From: Candidatus Schekmanbacteria bacterium
GTDB lineage: Bacteria > CSSED10-310 > JACPHN01
Assembly: GCA_016188575.1 (NCBI GenBank)
Contig: JACPHN010000061.1
Span: forward strand, 62,001-126,000
Reading direction: 5' to 3'
Length of the DNA: 64,000 nt
The stretch's first letter is position 1. Every line of letters begins with the position of its first letter. A model generated the notes under the pieces. That model saw only the letters and a list, made by a program, of their open reading frames with translations, was not told the DNA's origin and ran no database searches. Of the stretch, positions 43,735 to 50,205 are shown one piece after another. The translations under genes and the position numbers were made by a program.

Positions 43735-44931
43735 TCACCTCCCGCCGCTTGCGGGGCGAGGCAGGGAGGGGGGCGCCTGCGACACTTGTAAAGGAGCATC
43801 ACCCGACATTCGGCCGACACCCGTATCTGGGGTGCTTGCCGTATCGCCGTAGGGCACGGCGAGCAGGGCACCGCCCTGCCGCGCCGACTCGTGGGCGACG
43901 ATCCCCGGCAACGTCATGGCGAGTGCCGTGGCGAGGCCGATCGCCGGCTCTCGTCCGGCGAGCAGCGCTTCGACGAGCTCCGCGGCCAGGAACGGGTAGC
44001 TTCCGTCGTGGCCGCTCGTGTGGCGCATTGTCGCCGGCAGACGTTGCAAGCGATCATCGCCTACCGCCCACGGCGCAGCTTCGCCGTGGGCGTGGAACCG
44101 CAAGCGCGCGGCGCCCGCCGCCGTCTCCATGAAGCAAGAGAGTTTTTCGCCGAACCACTGGGCGCGCTCGCCCTGGCACGCCAGGCCCCACGAGACGGCG
44201 AAGCGGCAGATGGTTCCCGCCGCGGTGCGGCCGAGCGCTATCTGCGTGTCGAACGGGTTGGCGTACGCGTTCTGTGCGGCCTCAGGGAAGTCACCCAGAA
44301 CGCGCTGTCCGAAGCAGGTGACGTGCGTCAGGCGTTCTCCAGTCACGCCGACGAAAAACCCCAGCGCGTGCGTGGCATAGAGCATCGGTGGAAATCCCAG
44401 CCGCCAGGTGGGCTCTGTACCTCGGTAGGACAGCGGGTGGCCGAACGTGCCGATTGTCGGATGATAGTACTCCGCCTCGCAGTAGCCGATGCGGCCGAGC
44501 TCGCCCGCGGCGAAGAGCTCCCTCGCCGCCATCGTCGGTTGCCGGTAGTAACTGGTCTCGTGCATCATGTACCGGCAACCGCTACGCTCTTTGGCAATGC
44601 GAACCTGCTCGCATTCGGCCTGAGTAATCCCCACGGGGCAAGCGCTCACGACGTGTTTGCCGGCCGCGAAGCAGCGAACGGCGTGCGCGGCGTGGCGCGG
44701 CGCTTCCGTAAAGATCGCGACGGCGTCGAAGTCGTCCTGGGCGCGGGCCAGCATTTCCTCCAGGCTGTGGTAACTCGCGCTGCAGCCATAGGCTTTCTGC
44801 AATCCCGCGCGCCGCGCGGCGTCCTCGTCCGCGACCGCCGTTACCCGGCACCGGGGATGCTCGTGCCAGCACTGTCGGGCTCCGAACCCACCGCCAACCA
44901 CGGCCAGACGGACCTGTGTTTTCAAAGTCAC
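43735..44931 (-). CDS. Gfo/Idh/MocA-family oxidoreductase
   Basis: A 398-residue dehydrogenase. The Rossmann fold starts at VRLAVVGGGFGARQ, with the family's EAPRHAAHAVRCFAAGKHVV and CPVGITQAECEQVR (the usual EKP loop replaced by CPV). The substrate domain has the GYCEAEYYHPTIG and YATHALGFFVGVTGE elements. It probably oxidises or reduces a sugar-like substrate with NAD(P). GGAGA precedes the GTG at 44931. The last 25 or so residues (VGRMSGDAPLQVSQAPPSLP...) are encoded by the 43-bp repeat and a GC-rich repeat, so the original stop has been replaced. The gene is bracketed by inverted repeats (43776 and 45314). Confidence 0.8.
   Translation of the reverse strand: MTLKTQVRLAVVGGGFGARQCWHEHPRCRVTAVADEDAARRAGLQKAYGCSASYHSLEEMLARAQDDFDAVAIFTEAPRHAAHAVRCFAAGKHVVSACPVGITQAECEQVRIAKERSGCRYMMHETSYYRQPTMAARELFAAGELGRIGYCEAEYYHPTIGTFGHPLSYRGTEPTWRLGFPPMLYATHALGFFVGVTGERLTHVTCFGQRVLGDFPEAAQNAYANPFDTQIALGRTAAGTICRFAVSWGLACQGERAQWFGEKLSCFMETAAGAARLRFHAHGEAAPWAVGDDRLQRLPATMRHTSGHDGSYPFLAAELVEALLAGREPAIGLATALAMTLPGIVAHESARQGGALLAVPYGDTASTPDTGVGRMSGDAPLQVSQAPPSLPRPASGGR
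43736..43773. repeat. GC-rich palindromic repeat copy
   Basis: One unit of the dispersed family (CCTCCCGCCGCTTGCGGG then GAGGCAGGGAGG), here forming the very 3' end of the oxidoreductase gene and supplying its stop codon region. Confidence 0.7.
43776..43818. repeat. 43-bp inverted repeat, left copy
   Basis: The reverse complement of this stretch matches 45314-45356 at 41 of 43 positions. The core CTTGTAAAGGAGCATCACCCGA is perfectly kept. It lies inside the 3' end of the oxidoreductase reading frame. The 13-mer GCTCCTTTACAAG of this repeat recurs at 19637-19649, next to the 43-bp array. Confidence 0.9.
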
Positions 44932-45184
44932 CCGAGATTCTCCTGCGTGAGACCGCCGGCTGTGAATGCTGTAGCCGAACGCGCCGCACAGGTGCCGTCG
45001 GCCGCGTCAGCGCCGGCTACCTGCCATCCTCCCTCGAGGCTCATCCGCCACGGCAGCGCTGAGAAGTCACCGGTCTCGAACGACTCGACCGCGCGAGAGC
45101 GACGGTCGGAGCGGCGGTCCCGGCGATGGCGCAAACGCTCGCCGCCACCCCAGGGCAAGACCCCAGAGAGAAAGAGAGAGACAT
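44928..45184 (-). pseudogene. Fragment of an exported protein, frame-disrupted
   Basis: From the ATG at 45184 one frame reads a signal-peptide-like segment (MSLSFSLGSCPGVAASVCAIAG). A second frame then reads ESFETGDFSALPWRMSLEGGWQV, a pattern common at the start of secreted beta-sandwich proteins, and stops at 44928, overlapping the oxidoreductase start. The two frames do not join without a shift. It is probably the broken leftover of a gene inside the inverted-repeat pair. Confidence 0.35.
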
Positions 45185-45313
45185 GACGCGCCGCGGCATT
45201 CGGACCTCCCCGATCAGACCTGGTGCCTTGGATGCTAGCTCGCCCCCGCGAGTGAAGCAAGCTTCGAGCCTACCCCCAGATCCTTCATGCCGTGCGACCA
45301 CCGGAAATGTAAC

Positions 45314-45356
45314 GTCGGCCGATTATCGGGTGATGCTCCTTTACAAGTGTCGCAGG
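45314..45356. repeat. 43-bp inverted repeat, right copy
   Basis: Pairs with 43776-43818 (41 of 43 positions). It continues outward as TCGCAGGTGCATTG, which resembles the left half of a 43-bp unit in the 19.3 kb array (TCGCAGGTGCCCATTG). The two copies face each other and bracket 1.5 kb containing the oxidoreductase gene and the fragment. Confidence 0.9.
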
Positions 45357-45404
45357 TGCATTGCGCTCGCCATGGTGAAAACCACCTTCCGCCGACGCGC
45401 GAAA

Positions 45405-45433
45405 TTGACACGGCGAGGGATTTCTGGTAAGAA
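45405..45433 (+). promoter_or_regulatory. Candidate sigma-70-type promoter for the glycosyltransferase operon
   Basis: TTGACA (45405-45410) and TAAGAA (45428-45433) are separated by 17 bp, about 70 bp before the glycosyltransferase start. The -35 is perfect and the -10 is moderate. It lies just outside the right inverted repeat. Confidence 0.45.
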
Positions 45434-45508
45434 CGCCTGCGCGACCTGCCGGCGGGCCGCTCCTTGGCTGCGGCCGCTCGGCCGGTCACCACGCATCTTT
45501 TCTCAACT

Positions 45509-46531
45509 ATGCCGATGCCAGCCGCTCCGCTCAACTGCGCCGACTCTCCTGCCGCGCCGGATTGCCCCACGGTGGGCACGGCGGTTTACGCATCCGTGGT
45601 TGTTCCGGTCTTCAACAACGCCGCGACGCTCGCCGAGCTGCATCGCAGAATCGTCGCGGTGCTCGAGGCGCGCGGTGTGACTTTTGAGATTCTCATGGTG
45701 GACGATGGCAGTCGCGACGAATCCTGGCGCGTCATCGCGGCGCTGTCGGCGCAGGATGCGCGACTCCGCGGGCTGCGGCTGGCACGCAACTTCGGGCAGC
45801 ACGCCGCAGTTTGCGCTGGCCTGGACCGGATTCGCGGCGCCGTGGTCCTGTCCATCGATGCGGACCTCCAAAACGCCCCTGAGGATTTTCCGGCGCTGCT
45901 CGACGAATTCGAGCGCGGTTTCGAGTTTGTCAGCGGCTACCGGTCCTTTCGGCGCGACTCCTATTTTCGCCGCGTGCTGCCGTCGCTGCTGCTGAACCGA
46001 CTGGTGCAGCGGGTAATCCATGTGCCGCTGCGGGATTACGGATGCGGCATCAATGCGGTCGCCCGCCGCCTGGCTGTGGAAGTCGGCCGGCACGGCGAGA
46101 TGCGGCGGTTCCTCAAACCGCTGTTGGCGCTGCTCGCCGACTCCGCGTCCGAGGTCCCTGTCCGCCACTTGCCGCGCGGTGACGGCAAGTCCAGCTACAG
46201 CCTGACCCGCCTGCTCGCTCTGCAGCTCGACTTCTTCATCAGCTTTACCAGGACGCCCTTTCAACTCGTGGGCGCCACCGGCCTGCTGATGTTCGCCGGG
46301 GGGGCCGTTGGCGGCCTGCTCTACTTGATGATTCTCGGACTGCTCGGGGTCTCGCTCGGGCCTCGCGTGCAGGTTCTCCTACTGCTCGTGCTCGTCATCG
46401 GCCTGCAGCTCTCGGTGCTCGGCTTGCTCGGTGAGTACATCCTTCGCACTTATCACGTTGCTCAGGGCCAACCGCTCTATGTGGTTCGCGACGACTCCGC
46501 CGCGCCGCCACGCGAAGGGATCCAGCCATGA
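45509..46531 (+). CDS. Family 2 glycosyltransferase, polyprenyl-phosphate type
   Basis: A 340-residue GT2 protein resembling ArnC and other undecaprenyl-phosphate glycosyltransferases: VVVPVFNNAATLAELH, MVDDGSRDESW (DxD-like), ARNFGQHAAVCAGLD, SIDADLQNAPED and RDYGCGINAV, then two C-terminal membrane helices (LLMFAGGAVGGLLYLMILG and VLLLLVLVIGLQLSVLGLL). It would attach a sugar to a lipid carrier at the inner membrane. The start at 45509 is the first of two close ATGs. The stop overlaps the next gene (ATGA). With the N-acetyltransferase it suggests modified-sugar transfer to an envelope glycan. Confidence 0.85.
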   Translation: MPMPAAPLNCADSPAAPDCPTVGTAVYASVVVPVFNNAATLAELHRRIVAVLEARGVTFEILMVDDGSRDESWRVIAALSAQDARLRGLRLARNFGQHAAVCAGLDRIRGAVVLSIDADLQNAPEDFPALLDEFERGFEFVSGYRSFRRDSYFRRVLPSLLLNRLVQRVIHVPLRDYGCGINAVARRLAVEVGRHGEMRRFLKPLLALLADSASEVPVRHLPRGDGKSSYSLTRLLALQLDFFISFTRTPFQLVGATGLLMFAGGAVGGLLYLMILGLLGVSLGPRVQVLLLLVLVIGLQLSVLGLLGEYILRTYHVAQGQPLYVVRDDSAAPPREGIQP

Positions 46532-47562
46532 TTGGCTGCGCGACCCGCATGGCGTGCGCGGACGACGCCGCAGCAATCCTGGCGCTTGGAGTGGCATCGC
46601 CGTGCGCTGATTTCACGTTCTATCGGCGATACGGTCACGATTTTGCCGTAGATTATCTGAGCTTCGAGCTGCGCCGCTTCTTGCGCGAAAGCGACGCTGT
46701 TGCCGTGGTGGCCACGGCCGGCGATGAGATCATCGGCTTCGCCGGAGCCCGGCCAAGCCCCTGGGAGAGCGGCCACTTCGCGATCCCGATGGCAACGAGC
46801 GCGTTTCTGCTGAGCGCGGCGCGCGCCGAGCGGGCCGCTACCGTGACGGCTTTGCTGCCGGCGATCGAGCGGCTTCTTCTGGATCGCGGCGTGGCGATGC
46901 TGACCATGCGCATCGACGCCAGCGACCTTGCCGCACACCGCGCCGTCCAGGGCCGCGGCTACTTTCATGCCGATACGATGCTTACCCACCTCCTGGAAGC
47001 GTACCCGGCACCGTGCCGTTACCCACACATCGACCCGGCGTATGTCGCCACGAGCTATGCACCCGACCGCTTTCACGAGGTCGACCGCGACGAGCTTGCG
47101 CCGCTCTCCGACTTCATGAGCAAGGCGTTTCGCACCGACCGCTATCATGCCGACCCGCGGCTGCCCGTGGCACGAAGTGACGCGCTGTACGCGGAGTGGT
47201 TTCGCAACGCGTTCGAGGGCGCGTGGGCCGATGGAATCCACATCGTCCGCAAGCACGGTCGACTGGTGGGCTTCTGCTGCTTCAAGCAGCTCAAGGATGT
47301 GCTCGACCGCTACGGAGTCAACATTGTAGGCCGATATGTGACCTGCGCCCTACCTGATGGCAGGGGGGGGGCCATGTCGTGCCTCGTGGATGCCTGCTAC
47401 CGGTCGTGTCCCTGCGGAAGCGCCTTCTCAGAGTACGACATGGTCGTTCAGAATCTTCCCGCGATCAACACGGCCATCAACCATGGCTGCCACCTGGTCC
47501 GCACGCGTTACACCTATCACTGCTGGCTGCGACCGGCGCGGCGCCGTCGCCGCTCGTCCTGA
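46528..47562 (+). CDS. GNAT-type N-acetyltransferase, possibly sugar-specific
   Basis: A 344-residue protein with two acetyltransferase-like lobes: residues 1-150 (EIIGFAGARPSPWESGHFAIP, RGVAMLTMRIDASDLAAHRAV) and 170-320 (LVGFCCFKQLKDVLDRYG). The first lobe resembles WecD-like transferases that acetylate amino sugars. Its ATG overlaps the glycosyltransferase stop, so the two act together. A run of nine G (47363-47371) inside the gene is in frame here but is a likely slippage point. The acetyl acceptor is not proven. Confidence 0.65.
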   Translation: MIGCATRMACADDAAAILALGVASPCADFTFYRRYGHDFAVDYLSFELRRFLRESDAVAVVATAGDEIIGFAGARPSPWESGHFAIPMATSAFLLSAARAERAATVTALLPAIERLLLDRGVAMLTMRIDASDLAAHRAVQGRGYFHADTMLTHLLEAYPAPCRYPHIDPAYVATSYAPDRFHEVDRDELAPLSDFMSKAFRTDRYHADPRLPVARSDALYAEWFRNAFEGAWADGIHIVRKHGRLVGFCCFKQLKDVLDRYGVNIVGRYVTCALPDGRGGAMSCLVDACYRSCPCGSAFSEYDMVVQNLPAINTAINHGCHLVRTRYTYHCWLRPARRRRRSS

Positions 47563-47593
47563 ACGCAAGCCGGCGCCAATGTAGGGCCGTTAC

Positions 47594-49222
47594 ATGAGCA
47601 AGATCTTTGCGCGGGGCGTGCTGCGAATCCCGCTGCCGGGTCAGTGCGCAGATCTCGAGCAACTGGCTGCGGCAGTGCTGTCCGGGGTGCTCCTCTCGTT
47701 TTCCTTCGCGGGTCCGGCCGTGCATCCACTCGCGTTCGTGGCCTTCGTGCCGTTGCTTTGGAGCTGCGAGCGCCTGCCGCCGCGCGCCGCTTTCATGCAC
47801 GGATGGGCCTGCGGCGTCAGTTTTTTCGCCATTTCGCTTTCCTGGCTTATCGAGACGATTCGCGGCTACACCTCGCTTGACCTGCTTCTCTCCTCCACCC
47901 TCATCCTGCTCCTGGCGCTGGTTCTCGGGGTGTTTCCGGGAGCGGCGACAGTTGCGGCGCAGCTCGTCGCCCGCCGCTTCGCTGCGACCGCCGCCGGGGA
48001 GTCCGCGCACCGCACCGAGACCGTGGTGAGAGCGCTCCTGTTTCCCTGGACGTGGGTGGCATCGGAATATCTGCGCGCCTGGATCATGGGTTTCGGCTGG
48101 AACAGTGTCGGCTACTCACAATACCGTGCGTTGCCCATCATCCAGGTGGCAGACGTCGGCGGCGTCTACCTGGTTTCGGCCGTGCTTGTTTGCGCGAATT
48201 GCGCGCTCTACAGCCTGCTGCGTGTTCCCGGCTGGCGCGCTCGCCTCGGCTCCGCGGCAATTCCCGCGCTGGTCGTCGGCGCGGCCCTCGGATACGGCCA
48301 GTTGCGCCTGCAACAAGTCGTCCGGCAGCTCGAAACAGCGCCTCAGGTAAGCGTTGCCGTGGTGCAGAACAACATCGAGCAGCACACGAAATGGCTGCCG
48401 CAAATGACCAACGTGTGGGTCAGCCGGCAACTTCGCCTGACCAGGACGGTTCTGGCGGAGGCCGCCGCTGCAAAAGCCCGAATCGACGTGATTATCTGGC
48501 CCGAAGGCGCGGTTACCGTTGACCTCGATCGCGACAACGCCGTCCGCCGCAGGGTAACCCGGGAGGTCGCCTCCCTCGGAGCTCATCTCGTTCTCGGAGC
48601 CGGAGCCACCGCGCGGAGCTCGGACGCACCGACCAACACCGTCTTTCATATTTCGCCGGATGGGAGAATCGTGAACCGATACGACAAGATTCGGCTCGTT
48701 CCGTTCGGCGAATACGTCCCCTACCAGTCCATACTCTTCTTTGTAAAGAAGATGGTCTGGCAGCCCGCCGAGTTCGCCGTGGGCGAAGAATTCACCAAGT
48801 TCCACATCAATGGCGCCCGACTCTCTCCCTACATTTGCTACGAGACGGCATTCCCGGAGCTGCTTCGCCAGTTCGTCGCCGGAAAGGAAGGCGCGCGCAT
48901 GCTGGTCAACGTCACCAATGACGCGTGGTTCGGCGCGTCCTGGGGACCCGAGCAGCACTGGGCGATGACGGCGCTACGCGCCGTGGAAAACCGCGTCCCC
49001 ATTGCGCGCGCGGCACAAACAGGGATCTCCGGCTTCGTCTCCGCCACCGGCGAAATTCTGATGCAAGGCCCGCGCTTCGTCGAGGGCGCCTGGTGGGCTC
49101 GTCTCGGTCTCGGTGTCGAACCCTCTCTGTACACGCGCGCCGGAGACGTCTTCGCCATTGTCGTGACCTCCCTGATGCTCGCTGTCACCGGGCTGACCGC
49201 CCTGCGGCGTCCGGCAAATTGA
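47594..49222 (+). CDS. lnt: Apolipoprotein N-acyltransferase
   Basis: A 542-residue Lnt with a membrane N-terminal half (about seven helices) and a C-terminal nitrilase domain. The catalytic Glu (IIWPEGAV), Lys (YDKIRLVPFGEYVP) and Cys (PYICYETAFPEL) are all present, plus NVTNDAWFG. It adds the third acyl chain to lipoproteins on the periplasmic face. It marks the host as Gram-negative. It lies 31 bp past the GNAT gene. The stop is 44 bp from the convergent permease gene. Confidence 0.95.
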   Translation: MSKIFARGVLRIPLPGQCADLEQLAAAVLSGVLLSFSFAGPAVHPLAFVAFVPLLWSCERLPPRAAFMHGWACGVSFFAISLSWLIETIRGYTSLDLLLSSTLILLLALVLGVFPGAATVAAQLVARRFAATAAGESAHRTETVVRALLFPWTWVASEYLRAWIMGFGWNSVGYSQYRALPIIQVADVGGVYLVSAVLVCANCALYSLLRVPGWRARLGSAAIPALVVGAALGYGQLRLQQVVRQLETAPQVSVAVVQNNIEQHTKWLPQMTNVWVSRQLRLTRTVLAEAAAAKARIDVIIWPEGAVTVDLDRDNAVRRRVTREVASLGAHLVLGAGATARSSDAPTNTVFHISPDGRIVNRYDKIRLVPFGEYVPYQSILFFVKKMVWQPAEFAVGEEFTKFHINGARLSPYICYETAFPELLRQFVAGKEGARMLVNVTNDAWFGASWGPEQHWAMTALRAVENRVPIARAAQTGISGFVSATGEILMQGPRFVEGAWWARLGLGVEPSLYTRAGDVFAIVVTSLMLAVTGLTALRRPAN

Positions 49223-49266
49223 GCGGCCAGCTCACGAGCCCCGGCGCGGCGACGCTACGCCTACGC

Positions 49267-50205
49267 CTACGCCAGGCGAATGCGCGGATCGAGCCACGCG
49301 TACACCAGGTCCACGAGGATATTCGCGAGCACCATCAAAGCCGAGGCGAACAGCACCGTTCCCATGATCACCGGCACATCCACGTTGAAGATTCCCTCGA
49401 TCGCGAACTTGCCGATGCCGGGGATCGCAAAGATGCTCTCCGTGACGACCGCACCCCCCATCAGCACGCCCACGTCGAGGCCCAACATGGTGACCACCGG
49501 AATGAGGCTATTGCGCAATACGTGCCGCATGACCACGTCCTGCATCTCGAGGCCCTTGGCCTTGGCAGTGCGGACGTAGTCGAGTCCAAGGACTTCGAGC
49601 ATCTCCGAGCGCAGAATGCGGCTGTAGTACGCCGCCCCGGTGATCCCGAGCGTCAGGCAGGGCAGGATCAGGTGGTGGACGTGCTCGAGAAAGGTGTCAC
49701 CGTAGCCGCCCATGGGAAAGGCGCCGAGCTGGAAAGACAGGAAGTATAGCAGCATGACGCCGAGCCAGAACGTCGGGGCGGAAATCCCGAACAGGGCGCC
49801 CACCATGCCCGTGTGATCGGCCCAGGTGCCCTTCCGGACGGCGTTGAGGATGCCGATCGGGATGCCAATCAGCAGTTGCACCAAGATAGCGCCGACGGCC
49901 AGCGCGGCGGTGCGCGGGAAACGCTCGATCAGGCCATCCAGGACTTCTTCCCGCCGTTGATACGAGCGCCCCAGGTCGAGCTTGACGACGAGCCGCGTGA
50001 TGAAGCGCGCGTACTGAACGACGAGCGGCTCATCCAGCCCCAGGTTGGCGCGGATCTGGCGCACGGTCTCGGGGCGGGCGTGCGGCCCGGCGATCATCTT
50101 GGCCGGGTCGGACGGAATGCTCATCGTCAAGAAGAAGACCGCGGTGGCGACCCCCCAGATCACCAGCAGCCCCCATCCCAGGCGGCGAACGGCGAAGCCG
50201 ATCAT
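49267..50205 (-). CDS. Peptide/nickel-type ABC transporter permease (DppB-like)
   Basis: A 312-residue permease: VRRLGWGLLVIWGVATAVFF, the periplasmic N-terminal part (ANLGLDEPLVVQYARF), then five more helices with the family EAA-like loop (MLEVLGLDYVRTAKAKGL, VMRHVLRNSLIPVVT) that contacts the ATPase. It overlaps the upstream fusion gene by 4 bp (ATGA). Paired with the DppC-like fusion it makes a DppBC-type channel. No ATPase genes are in the operon, so the energy subunits must be encoded elsewhere. Confidence 0.85.
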   Translation of the reverse strand: MIGFAVRRLGWGLLVIWGVATAVFFLTMSIPSDPAKMIAGPHARPETVRQIRANLGLDEPLVVQYARFITRLVVKLDLGRSYQRREEVLDGLIERFPRTAALAVGAILVQLLIGIPIGILNAVRKGTWADHTGMVGALFGISAPTFWLGVMLLYFLSFQLGAFPMGGYGDTFLEHVHHLILPCLTLGITGAAYYSRILRSEMLEVLGLDYVRTAKAKGLEMQDVVMRHVLRNSLIPVVTMLGLDVGVLMGGAVVTESIFAIPGIGKFAIEGIFNVDVPVIMGTVLFASALMVLANILVDLVYAWLDPRIRLA

